DNA from: Cannabis sativa
Taxonomy: Eukaryota; Streptophyta; Magnoliopsida; Rosales; Cannabaceae
DNA length: 64,000 nt
NCBI RefSeq assembly: GCF_029168945.1
Contig: NC_083604.1
Span: forward strand, 29,941,686 to 30,005,685
Direction of reading: 5' to 3'
Positions 35,901 through 47,006 of this stretch are shown here, one piece after another (positions within the stretch are counted from its first letter, which is position 1; each line of letters begins with the position of its first letter). Below the pieces are notes generated by a model that had not been told where the DNA came from, did not search any database, and worked only from the letters and a program-made list of their open reading frames with translations. The position numbers and the translations under genes are program-made.

Positions 35901-36586
35901 ACATGGCAAAAGTTCCTTATGCTTCTGCAGTTGGAAGTCTAATGTATGCTATGCTATGCACTAGACCTGACATCTGCTATGCAGTTGGAATCGTGAGCAG
36001 GTATCAGTCAAATCCAGGACAGGTACATTGGAATGCTGTTAAGTATATTTTGAAATACTTAAAGAGTACAAGAAATTATGTATTAGTCTACAAGGGTGGT
36101 GCTTTAAATCCCTTAGGCTATACAGACTCAGATTTCCAGGGACGTCTTGAAGACAGGAAATCTACATCTGGGATGGTGTTTAATCTTGGGGGTGGAGCAG
36201 TGGTTTGGAGAAGTGCTAAACAAACTGCGATTTTGGATTCTACCATGCAGGCAGAATACATAGCTGCAGCTGAAGCAGCTAAAGAGGTTGTCTGGCTTAG
36301 GAAGTTCTTCACCAGTCTTGGTGTAGTTCCTGGAATGGAAAAGCCTCTAGTCCTGCTTCGTGATAACAATGGAGCTATAGCCAACAGTAAGGAACCTCGG
36401 AGCCACAAGAGAAGTAAGCATATAGAAAGAAAATATCATATTATCAGAGAATATGTGGCAAGAGGGGATGTACTGATGGAAAAAGTGGACACGCAGGACA
36501 ACTTAGCTGATCCATTCACCAAAGTCTTGGCAGTGACTACATTCGAAAAGCACTGTCAGAATTTAGGGTTAATTGAAATGTACTGA
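32954..36586 (+). pseudogene. copia-1 gag-pol polyprotein, copy 1 (nearly intact)
   Basis: The ATG at 32954 is chosen because the frame opens without one and MNNPHPDPLL is conserved in the other copy. The gag part is short. The zinc knuckle (residues 136-149) reads CANCNGKGQKEEQC, with His replaced by Gln. The protease site (about 179) is DSVST, where the other copy has DSGST. Integrase follows: WHLRLGHI, LVHSDVCGPL, LRTDRGGEY, NGVAERRNR. Two stops at about 35156 and a one-base deletion near 35237 break the RT. MDVKTSFLNG continues, with a frameshift near 35605 before YVDDILIIGN. RNase H keeps YTDSDFQ, MQAEYIAA and DNLADPFTK, ending at 36586. Confidence 0.92.
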
Positions 36587-36599
36587 TTTGTTTTATATT

Positions 36600-36615
36600 A
36601 GTGCAAGTGGGAGTT
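36600..36615 (+). other. Polypurine tract of copia-1
   Basis: AGTGCAAGTGGGAGTT lies immediately before the 3' LTR. This primes plus-strand DNA synthesis. The same tract precedes the copia-2 LTRs at 63395 and, reversed, at 11356. Confidence 0.85.
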
Positions 36616-38481
36616 TGTTGGGTTTTATGCCCTAAATAAAACTCAATTTCAATGTAATCCAGATTATTCAATATCAATAAAGTAACAAAAGTATTTTTCA
36701 TTCATTTGTATATGCTTTGGTTCACTTAATCAATTGTTTGTCTATTTGATTTATAAATTCATCCAAACCCCTTTCACATACTTGATCATGTTTTTTGTGT
36801 TGTCAACACAGTGGAAAGTAAACATGACTATATGAATAAAGTACTCCTAGATTTATCAGAACACTGAGTTTTACTGATATGACAATCTACAACAGAGTTT
36901 ACTTGCATTTGGAGAAATGGTATGCTCTTTCCAGAACATTGGTTAAAGTAAAGCTCCGGTTGGATGCATGGAGTATGCATTGGAATGGACCGATATTGAA
37001 CTTTGAAATAGATTTATAAAACTTACCGTAAATATATATTCAATTCAATATCACTAAGTTGATCCTAGATCACATGATCGAAATCCTGATATGGTTAGGC
37101 TCAATCTCAAGAGTGTTATTCGTGTTCTTTGATTTGTTACTTAAGCCTACTTTTGGGTCAGGGTAATACATACACTTTGGGAACACGGTAGTGCGATTGA
37201 GTGGGAGCGCTAACATAAATATGGAATCTATAGCTTCTATCTGGCGAATAGTAAGCAAAGGATGATTTCCTTCGAGCTTAACCAAAAAGAGAAAAATGAT
37301 TGAGTACTCATTTCTCTTAGTTGAAATATAATTTATACAGGGTTAAGTGTTTTAAGGATAAAATACATTGTAGGGTGTTACGGTAATTTAGTACCTTTAC
37401 AATGTAAATCATCCATATAGAGGATCATTGATCACATTAGGATTATAACAATGGATAACTACTGATGTGTCTATATGGTGGAAAATATAGAGCATTCTAT
37501 ATACTGAGAGTGCAATTCTAAGTTCTATGCGTGGATTCAACGAAAAATTAATAAGTTAGTGAATTTAAGTAGTAAATTCTAGATCTGATTATTGGATGCT
37601 CGGATATATAGACCTATGGTCCCCCCACTAGTTGAGATAATATTACTTGTAAGACTCATTTAATTGATTTTAATTAATCAATTATAATTCTCAAGATAGA
37701 CTATGTCTATTTGAGAATTTATCACTTATTAAGGGCAAAACAGTAAATAGAGATTTTGAAGGGCATATTTATTAATTAGGAAACTTTAATTAGTTTTATT
37801 ATTAATAAAATAAATGAGAATATATTATTTGATAATTAATTTGAAATTATTAAATAATTATATTTGACATTTATGTGGTTGAACAAAGGAATTGGCAGTT
37901 TTTGACAAAATAGGAAACTATCAATGTAGGAATAGGAAAGTTGGAAAAGTGGCAAACCTTGTTTCCGCAATGCCTAGGCCGGCCACTTAAGCTTCCTTTT
38001 CTCATTGATTTTTTCAATTTTAAATGACAATTAATTCAACCGTAGCCCTAGGTGGTCTTCTATAAATAGAAGGCAAAGGCTTCAATTTTGAACACACATT
38101 ATTCTGACAGAATTTTCTCACTCAAAACTCTCTCTAAGCCGCCACCCTCTCTTTGTCTATTCCTTCACTGTTTCGAAATCTATAAGTGTTAGAGTAGTGC
38201 CCACACACATCAAGTAATACCTCAATCATAGTGAGGAAGGTTGTGTAGAATTCAGAAACAACAAAGGACTATCGGGCTCAGATCTTGATTACACTCTGCT
38301 ACAGAAAGGAATCAAGGGTTAGAGATATGAGTGGGAGGAGACATATATTACGCTGTACCCAATGTAAGATTTCTGATACTTTTATGTGTTTAATTTTCAT
38401 CGTTTTAGAAGTTCATATTTAGGTTGTTAAATCAACATACTTGTGAGTAGATCTAAGTTCCTGGTAAAATAACTTCCAACA
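36616..38481 (+). repeat. 3' LTR of copia-1 copy 1
   Basis: 1866 bp, from TGTTGGGTTTTATGCCC to AACTTCCAACA. The TATA box TATAAATAG is at 38061-38069. It aligns end to end with the solo LTR 7483-9349, and both are followed by ACCACACACTTT. Confidence 0.95.
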
Positions 38482-38881
38482 ACCACACACTTTTAAACAG
38501 TGTAAGAAGACAGCCCTTAAACAAAACTGCGTATGCCAACGAATAAAGTTAAGAGTTGAAAATATTACGGCCTAATTATATTGCCGTATTAAAAGAACAA
38601 AATTTGGGTGTAAGTATCACAAATAGCCCCGCAGATTGGGCTAAAGTAATACAATTGCACATCGTAAAGAGGAGAGAAAGAAATTAGAGTTGTCTTAAAA
38701 AGAACAAGTAGAAGAGGCGAAAAGCAAAAAAAAAGGCCCTTAATGGTCCGTGGAAGGTAAAGGTGTTACTGAGTCGGTCCTGATTGGGAAACTAGATAGC
38801 TCCTCCAACTTTAGGTTAACATTGGTAGCATCTTGAGCAACCCTTTCCTCGACCCTACCGGAAGACACCTTAGCTCCTACA
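38482..38881. other. Tat-derived flank H2, noncoding part
   Basis: Second copy of the segment at 9350-9433 plus 28687-29022, here uninterrupted. No gene recognised; it is the region between Tat pol and the antisense ORF. Confidence 0.75.
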
Positions 38882-39705
38882 TTATTGAGAACTTGAGGCC
38901 TGAACACTAATCTCCTCATCACTATCGCTATAAACCGTGAGAGGAAACTCCTCGAGGTATTTTCCGCGATTCATGGAAAGTACCTTCCTAGTAACCTCCT
39001 CCTTGTCTGCCTCACCAATATGCTGAAGTATGGAAGGGTTCACCTTCTAGAAGTTGTGAAGGACCACGACATAAGACATCTCGAGGGTGCCAAGGTGAAA
39101 TCTCTCTGCCCTAGCTGCTACCCTGTTAGCTGCCTTAGTCGCGTCTAGAATAAGTTGGGGGGCAGTCTCCCTCATTCTACACATTGTAGCTAAGGCAATG
39201 TATGCCTTTACACAATTTGAGGGACTTTGGTTAACTTGCTTCTGCAGCCTGTCGATGCTCTCCTCACGAAGGTCACTGGCGCGACAGGCTCCTATGTAGA
39301 GAAGGGTCTGGTTGTCACATTTAACCGCTTAGGCATCTGCTCTCTTATTCTCCTTTTTCACTTCATCTTCTAGGCTCTGAATGTATAAGCCTTTCTGGCC
39401 CGTGTCCTCTTGAAGATTGCTGACCTGTTATTTAGGATAGTGATGGTCTCAGACTTTTCCATCACGCGAGCCTCAGCAACGTCCTTCTCCTTTACGACTT
39501 TGGTTAAGTTTTCTCATAGAGAGCGTGAATACTTCTTAGCTTCTTATGCTGACTTTGCAGCCTCATGCTCAATTTAGGCGTTGAGGGTTAAATACTTCTT
39601 CAGGTATTTGGCATCCCACTTCTCCTCCTCGGTTGCCAACTTGGCTTCCCACTCTTCTTGAGGCATATGGTTACTGGAGTCTATCTGAGCCTTAGCCTGC
39701 TCAGC
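38882..39705 (-). pseudogene. Coiled-coil protein, probable antisense ORF of the Tat element
   Basis: The minus strand reads, with some stops and frame changes, into a charged helical protein: LTTENEALRDSAD at the 44381 end, then EEWEAKLATEEEKWDAKYLK, EKDVAEARVMEKSETITILN, REESIDRLQKQVN, and a C-terminus YLEEFPLTVYSDSDEEISVQ with stop at 38882. Heptad-like Glu/Lys/Leu spacing suggests coiled coil. Tat-lineage elements are known for an extra antisense ORF downstream of pol, and this lies where that would be; assignment by position is inference. The frame is interrupted by gypsy B at 39706 and resumes at 44381. Its N-terminal part is missing. Confidence 0.6.
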
Positions 39706-41783
39706 TGTCACGACCCGAGCCCTAGGCTATGGCAGATGTGTAATATCCATAACTTGGGTGGTCAAAGGTCACACTTTGACCCTTGTAGGAAAATAAAGCT
39801 TATAAATAATCCTTTTATTTATATTACAAAATACTAATTTAAAAGAATGGATTAACTCCTATATTAATAAAAATATATTAGTAATAAAAATCAGGACCAC
39901 TCATCAATATAAGAGAACAGTAATATCCCCACAGTTATGTAATCACCAAATAGATAGATTTAATAAGTCAATAAAATACCAAAATAATACCTAGCATCCA
40001 TCATTTCTCATTTCTAACTAGTACATAGCTAATTTAAGTCATCCAGACCATCCATTGGTTCTTAAATACAAAATCAGTCTCAGTAGAAGGTGAAAGAGTA
40101 AAATATGACTAAACTAATAACGACATTCCTTTCCCAACAGTACCATCCTCATCCACTAGCATCAAACTGAGTTCCTGGAATGGGAGAAAATAGGGGGTGA
40201 GCTTATAAAGCCCAGTAGGAAAATAACTAATATCAAAGGACCCTTGGTTTAATAAAATTCCTGCATGGTTAGCTTTATAAAAATAAAATATCTCATCAAC
40301 AGTATGAATATGTACAAATAAAATAGAGAGACCACAAATAATCACAAATCAAACGTCAAATGCATATCACACCGTCCACTAGACCCCTAGCTCTCAATAC
40401 CAAATCATAGAAAACGACATCCAAAACCGGGTAGTCGCATATGATATCCACCATAAATAACGGGGCTCAGATTTAATTCACTCCCTGTACAGATTCTAGG
40501 TCTTTCACTTACATGTGAGTGCACACCTGATCTACCTATGATGACACAGAGACTAGGTCGTGAAACAACAATATGCATCGAACATGATCAACATGGCTCT
40601 CATCAATATAACCAAAGCAGGCAAATAATAAGCATAACAAAAGAACATATTCCTTTTTATTTTCTAGAAAATTCGGTAGCATAACAGCTGTATTTTGAAT
40701 AAACCAAAAAATCATACCCTGCAAAAATATTTGCACACAAAAATATATTTGGCACTCGGTGCCCCAGAACAGTCCAGAAAATATGCAGATTAAGTTTTCA
40801 ATTTTTCATACAATTTTGTAAATCATAAAAATTAGAATATGTCTAATGTTATACAACGCATATAAAAATCAGGTCCAAAAATCAAGTTGAGTCCCTACCT
40901 CTCCCGAGTCGTTAAACTTTTTTCCAAAAGACGATCTTAAGCTCTCAAGTCCCGAGCTCCAATTGTTTAGTCCAAACTTACATATTACTCTCACCTATAC
41001 CATCAAATGATTAAATAATTATTATCATCGCATTCTACATTCAAAACCGAGTCCAACGACATATAATATGACTATATTTAAAATTTGGGATTCCGAAACC
41101 TCACCTAAGCGGTGCACATTAACAATCGGTGGCGGTAAAAATTGGTGTACCGGAAATGTCGCCGAAAATAGGAGTGGTATATATCAAAACGACCACCTCG
41201 ACGAGTAGATCACACTCATGCCAACCGTTTGTCAAAACGGTACACGAGGTCACCGGAAAGTCGCCGGAAAGGGGCGGAGCTACAAAAATGTCACCCGAAA
41301 AAGTTGCAAACCGAGAAAAATGGTTTAGTGTAGGTTGTTCTCCTCGACGAGCTGAGTGTAGTGGTGAAAACCTCTCGTCAAACGGACGCCAGAGGTGACC
41401 GGAAAACCCGTTCAAAGTTTGAAATCCCAAACTTTGACTTGCGATCCCGAGTCAACGGCGGCGAGAGGAGCGGCGCCGCTTGGGGGGTGAGATCGCCGGC
41501 ACTTGGGCTTTCGATTTGTCCGGCGCGTTGGGTCGGGCGGTGGCCGGAGGTGGGTCGCCGGAGTGTGGTGGTTATGGAGGTTTATGGTTTTTATTTTTTG
41601 GTATTTTAAAGAGAGAGAAAGAGAGAAAGATAGATAAATATATAAACAGAGAGAGAGAGAGAGAGAAAACGTAATCTGTATATAATTTAAATTATTTTTT
41701 TTTATATACATATATATATTATTTTATTATTATTTTATATATATATATAAATACATTTGACTCGGTCAAACCGAGTCTTTTCA
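39706..41783 (-). repeat. 3' LTR of gypsy B
   Basis: 2078 bp, from TGTCACGACCCGAGCCC to CCGAGTCTTTTCA. The left edge is set by the TCAGC duplication. The minus-strand polypurine tract (AAGGAGGGGAGAA) adjoins it at 41784. The portion 41110-41600 is CpG-rich, unlike the rest, and is followed by GA repeats (41610-41666) and TA repeats (41700-41750). Confidence 0.92.
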
Positions 41784-41819
41784 TTCTCCCCTCCTTAAAG
41801 AAATTTCGTCCCGAAATTT

Positions 41820-44111
41820 TTAAAGTACAACCTCAAGTTGAAAATTAAACAAATGAGGATACTTCATATACATCTCGGACTCTATCTCCCAAGTAGCTTC
41901 GTCTTCCCTGTGTTTCCTCCATAAGACCTTGACTACTGGAATCTCTCTGTTCCTTAACACTTTTAGCTCTCTCGCCAAGATTTTGACAGGTTGCTCTTCA
42001 TAAGTCACATCTTCCTGAAGAGGGATTGCCTCATACTCAATAACATGTGACGGATCTGGAGTATACTTCCTCAACATAGACACATGGAACACATTATGAA
42101 CATGTCCAAACCGTCCTGGTAAGTTTAATCGATGAGCGACCTCCCCAATCCTCTCGATAACCTCAAAAGGTCCAATATACCTCGGGGCTAGCTTACCCTT
42201 CACTCCAAATCTCGTTACGCCACGCATAGGAGTAAATTTCAAGAAGACATAATCACCAACATTAAACTCAACTTCCCGTCGATGGAGATCGGCATAGCTT
42301 TTTTGACGACTCTGAACAACCTTAAGTCTTTCTTGGATTCCCTTAATCTTTTCAGTGGTACTAGTGATAATCTGGGGTCCAATGGTGACATGCGCATTTG
42401 GTTCTGCCCAGCACAATGGCGATCTGCATGGTCTCCCATATAAGGCCTCATAAGGAGCCATGCCTATACTGGCTTGGTAGCTGTTGTTGTATGTGAATTC
42501 CACTAGTGAGAAATGTTCTCCCCAACTACCTCCAAAATCCAAAACACAAGAGCGAAGCATGTCTTCCAAAGTCTGTATGGTCCTCTCAGACTGTCCATCT
42601 GTCTGTGGATGATGGGCAGTACTCAAGTGAAGTTCGGTCCCTAAGGCTTGCTGCAAGGCCTTCCAAAACCTTGATGTAAATCGAGGATCTCTATCAGAAA
42701 CAATGCTTGAAGGCACTCCATGTAGTCGAACTATATTGTCTACATAAAGTCGAGCTAGCTTGGTAAGCTTGTAATCCTTCCTGATTGGAATAAAATGAGC
42801 AGACTTAGTCAAACGATCAACAATAACCCAAACAGCGTCATGCTTCAAAGGTGTCAATGGCAACCCAGTAACAAAGTCCATGGTAATCTTGTCCCGCTTC
42901 CATTCTGGTATAGGCAAAGGCTGAAGTAAACCTGAGGGTCTCTGATGCTCAGCCTTTACTTGCTGACATACTATACACTTAGCTACAAAGCTGGCCACAT
43001 CTCTTTTCATTCCTTCCCACCAATATTGTCTCTTTAAATCTTGGCACATCTTTGTACTTCCAGGATGTACAGCGAATTTGGATCTATGGGCCTCAATCAA
43101 AATGGTCTCCCTAAGTTCAGGGATATCTACAACAACTAGTCTTCCCATATGGTATAGGTACCCTTCACCAATAACTGTCCACCCATCTAGTTGCTCACCA
43201 TCCTGGATTCGGTTCCAAATAAGTCTTAATTTCTCATCTTGCCACTGACGTTGCTTAACTTGTTGAAGTAGTACTGGTGTAGCCACTAAGTTAGAGATAC
43301 AAGCTACTTCTTCCCCTTCATAGTATTGCAAGTTATAATCACCCATTGTGATTGTCCTTTTCCAGTCCTCAAGAGCCAAACATGCCAAAGTACTATGAGG
43401 CTTTCTACTTAGTGCATCAGCTACTACATTAGCTTTCCCGGGGTGATACTGCAAAGTGAAATCATAGTCTTCCATATACTCAACCCATCTTCTTTGCCTC
43501 AAGTTCAAGTCCCTTTGAGTAAAAAGATACTTCAAGCTCTTATGATCTGAGTATAACTCAAATTTTACGCCATATAAATAACATCTCAAAATTTTCAAGA
43601 CAAAGATTACCGCAGCAAGTTCTAGGTCATGTGTAGGGTAATTCTTCTCATGTGGTTTCAATTGTCGAGAAGCATAGGCAACCACCTTGCCGTTTTGCAT
43701 GAGGACACCTCCTAATCCAGTACCTGAAGCATCAGTGAATACCACATATGGTTCCTCACTATTAGGAACAGTGAGAATAGGCGCCGAAGTTAATCTTTCC
43801 TTCAATTCTCTAAAAGCTTCTTCGCAACTATCATCCCACATAAACTTTACTTCTTTTCTTGTTAACTTCGTCAAAGGCATAGCAATTCGTGAGAAATTCT
43901 CTACAAAGCGACGGTAGTAGCCTGCCAACCCAAGAAAACTTCGAACTTCAGTGACATTCTTTGGTCTTTCCCACTTTAGAATAGAGTCTATCTTTGCAGG
44001 ATCAACGGTGATACCATCTTGAGAAATTACATGGCCCAAGAACTTGACTTCAGTCATCCAAAATTCACACTTCTCTTTGGTCTGTAATACTGTTGTCAAG
44101 TGTTCAGCATG
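41820..44111 (-). pseudogene. gypsy B pol, C-terminal part (RT end, RNase H, integrase, chromodomain-like tail)
   Basis: One uninterrupted frame of about 760 codons. It starts inside RT ([12 protein letters not shown], then [17 protein letters not shown]), with roughly ten residues missing between these blocks compared with A1. RNase H has FTDAS (Asp 123), DLEL (Glu 160), YSDHKS (Asp 185) and VVADAL (Asp 228). The integrase zinc region (336-378) has [13 protein letters not shown] and CIVC. Its core has MDFVTG (408), VSDRDPRF (469) and DGQSERTIQ (505), spaced D-35-[18 protein letters not shown] module and a tail ending [15 protein letters not shown] follow. There is no start codon context: the frame is a leftover of gag-pol. 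The catalytic residues are intact, so the damage is chiefly the deletion. Confidence 0.92.
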
Positions 44112-44380
44112 ATCTGTCCAGCGCGTTGGGTCGGGCGGTGGCCGGAGGTGGGTCGCCGGAGTGTGGTGGTTATGGAGGTTTATGGGTTTTATTTTTTGGT
44201 ATTTTAAAGAGAGAGAAAGAGAGAAAGATAGATAAATATATAAACAGAGAGAGAGAGAGAGAAAACGTAATCTGTATATAATTTAAATTATTATTTTTTT
44301 TTATATACATATATATATTATTTTATTATTATTTTATATATATATAAACACATTTGACTCGGTCAAACCGAGTCTTTTCA
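44112..44380 (-). repeat. 5' LTR fragment of gypsy B
   Basis: Matches 41515-41783 closely, including the GA and TA tracts and the terminal GAGTCTTTTCA. Its left edge at 44112 joins directly to RT codons. Confidence 0.92.
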
Positions 44381-44506
44381 TCAGCACTGTCACGTAAAGC
44401 TTCATTTTCAGTGGTCAGGGACTGGACCTTGGTATGAAGTTGGTTCAACTTTAAGATCACATTCCTCGCTTCCTTGGCGGGCCTCTTTGCAAATAGTTCC
44501 ATCTGA
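44381..44506 (-). pseudogene. Continuation of the Tat coiled-coil ORF
   Basis: Minus-strand frame MELFAKRPAKEARNVILKLN followed by QLHTKVQSLTTENEALRDS leads straight into the frame at 39705 once gypsy B and one TCAGC copy are ignored. This confirms the insertion boundaries. It stops at the CACTA element. Confidence 0.65.
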
Positions 44507-44952
44507 CACTACTAGACAAAGTAATTTTTGCGTCGGTCAACGCGTCTCACCAAATTGGTTGATCGAGGCAAAAAGTGAGGGGAGATTTTATGCTTCATTG
44601 TTTGACTGAAGCTAAAAAATAACAATTAGCGTTGGCTCGTACCCCGACACAAAAAGTAAAACCGAGGTAAAATGTGATAATTTTAAAAATTGTCTTTTGC
44701 ATTTTGCGTTAGTGTAAAATTGAAGCCAATTTCCTTTGCTTCAGTTAAAAATTGAGGTTAATATATTTGCTTCGGTTGTGGATCGAAGCAAAAAAGTTAA
44801 GCATTTATAAAACTCAAATTTTACAAACTCTAATTTCATTAAGGCATCGTCCCCCCAATTCAAAACCCTAGCAGACCCATTTCGAAACCCAGTCGCGCCT
44901 CCGCCCACTGCCGTCTGCTGCCGCCGTCAGTCCCCAATTGGTATGCACCTCT

Positions 44953-44956
<4 letters not shown>

Positions 44957-45012
<56 letters not shown>
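44957..45012. repeat. CT dinucleotide microsatellite, 28 units
   Basis: Uninterrupted CT run of 56 bases, just downstream of a GC-rich stretch (44845-44945) containing AAAACCCTAGCAGACCC, which looks like a plant 5' untranslated region. Confidence 0.95.
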
Positions 45013-45015
<3 letters not shown>

Positions 45016-45022
45016 ACGATGT

Positions 45023-46531
45023 TGTTAGGTTTTATGCCCTAAATAAAACTCTATTTCAATGTAATCCATTTTATTCAACATCAATAAAGAAACAGAAGTA
45101 TTTTTCATTCATTTGTGTATGTTTTGGTTCATGTTATCAATTGCTTGTCTATTTGATTTATAAATTCATCTGAAGCCCTTTTCACATACTTGGTCATGTT
45201 GGTTTTACTGATATGATAATCTACAACAGAGTTTACTTGCATTTGGAGAAATGCTATGTTCTTTCCAGAGCATTGGTTAAAGTAAAGCTCAGGTTGGATG
45301 CATGGAGTATGCATCGGAAGGGACCGATATTGAACTTTAACATAGATTTATTAAACTTACCGTAATATCTATTCAAGTCAATATGGCCTAGTTGATCCTA
45401 GAACAAATGATCTTAATCCTGTTATGATTAGGCTCAATCTCAAGAGGCTATTCGTGTTCTTTGATTTGTTAGTTAAGCCTACTTTTGGGTCAGGGTGATA
45501 CATACATTTTGGGAACACGGTAGTGCAATTGAGTGGGAGCGCTAACATAAACATGGAATCTATAGCTTCTATCTGGCGAATAGTAAGTAAAGGATGATCT
45601 CCTTCGAGCTTGACCAAACGAAAATAAATGTTGGAGTACTCATTTCACATAAGCTGATATATCATTTATAGGGGGTTAAGTGTTTTAAGGATAAAATACA
45701 TTGTAGGGTGTAACAGTAATCTAATCCTTTACAGTGTAGATCATTCATATAGAGGATCATTGATCAAATTAGGATTATAACAATGGATAACTAATGATCT
45801 GTCTATATGGTGGAACATATAGAGCATTCTATATACTGAGAGTGCAATTCTAAGTTCTATGCGTGGATTCAACGAAGAATTAATAAGTCAGTGAGTTTAG
45901 GTTATAAATTCTTGATCTGCTTATTGGAAGCTCGGTTATATACACCCATGGTCCCCCCACTAGTTGAGATAATATTACTTGTAAAATTCATATAATTGGT
46001 TTTGATTAATCAATTATAATTCTCAAATTAGACTATGTCTATTTGAGAATTTTTCACTAAGTAAGGGCGAAATTGTAAAGAAAGAGTTTTAGGGGCATAT
46101 TTGTTAATTATGATACTTTGTATGGTTCAATTAATAAATATGTTAAATGACAAGATTACTTAATAATTATTTATAGTTATTAAATAGTTAGAATTGACAT
46201 TTAAATGGTTGAATTTGAAAATTGGCGTTTTTGAGAAAATAAAAATAAAATTTGATAAAACTGCAAAATTGCAAAAGTGAGGCCCAAATCCATACTGTAT
46301 AGGGCCGGCCACTTTTATAGGATTTTACATCTGATATTTTCATTATTTTAATTTCAAATAATTCAAACCTTACCCTAGTGGAATGCTATAAATAGATATG
46401 GAAGGCTTCAGGAAATTTACACACTTAACTTTCTACTTTTTCCTTCAGAGAAAAACCTGAGCCTTCTCTCTCTATACCTTGCTGCCACCTTCTTCTCTTT
46501 CTTCTTCCTTGAAATTTCGAACCACTTAGTG
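45023..46531 (+). repeat. Truncated copia LTR inside the CACTA element
   Basis: Starts TGTTAGGTTTTATGCCC and follows the copia-2 LTR, including the TATAAATAG box near 46389 and the CTCTCTCTCTATACC zone. Similarity ends at about 46531 near CACTTAGTG, lacking roughly the last 330 bp. No matching LTR or internal region is next to it. Confidence 0.85.
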
Positions 46532-47006
46532 ATTAAGGTAAATGAATGAGTCAACTCTTATTTAGTTCATTATCCTACTATACTAGCAGCGAATAATATT
46601 AATGTATTTGATTTGGCTATAGATGTGGCGCTAAAAGAAAATATTATAAATATATAATCTGTTTCTTTCTTTTTTTATTATTGGCTTTTTAAAGAATAAA
46701 GTTTACTGGTGTGATAAAAACATGTTCAGTTGACATATTTTAAAGGACAATGAACATTCAGAATAGTCCTCTCATTCTCATCCATTACACCAGATTCGAA
46801 TTTTAGTACATCGATTTATGGTGATATGCATTCTATTTGATTCTAACATGACTCATTCTCTTTATTACTATTTTGCTTTCATGATAGTTGTCACTTGTTG
46901 GTATTATTCCTATTAAGTTGAAATATGAAAGCTAATATGAATCTCTACACTAAAATTGATGAGTCATGTTAGAATTTGGTTATTACAAAGAAAATTCCTT
47001 TTCTAG

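Larger units (their letters stand above)
29113..38481 (+). mobile_element. Ty1/copia element copia-1, copy 1, lacking its 5' end
   Basis: Plus orientation: part of the leader, gag-pol (32954-36586), polypurine tract and 3' LTR (36616-38481). The 5' LTR, primer-binding site and start of the leader are absent; the sequence starts at a junction with Tat flank. Domain order PR-IN-RT-RH defines copia. RT/RNase H sequences resemble the Angela lineage, whose long LTRs also fit (inference). A Mutator-like element sits in the leader. Its right flank is identical in kind to that of the solo LTR at 7483-9349. Confidence 0.92.
39706..44380 (-). mobile_element. Ty3/gypsy element B, deletion derivative
   Basis: Minus orientation, flanked by the target duplication TCAGC (39701-39705, 44381-44385). 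The 3' LTR is complete (39706-41783), the 3' half of pol is open (41820-44111), and only the first 269 bp of the 5' LTR remain (44112-44380). Gag, protease, most of RT and the rest of the 5' LTR were lost in one internal deletion. The coding tail resembles A1/A2 but is a distinct family with different LTRs. Confidence 0.93.

Noticed and set aside
39739..41783. Alternative left edge of the gypsy B LTR at TGTAATATCC
   Set aside because: That edge gives no target duplication, whereas TGTCACGACCCG at 39706 gives perfect TCAGC on both sides and keeps the flanking coiled-coil frame in register.
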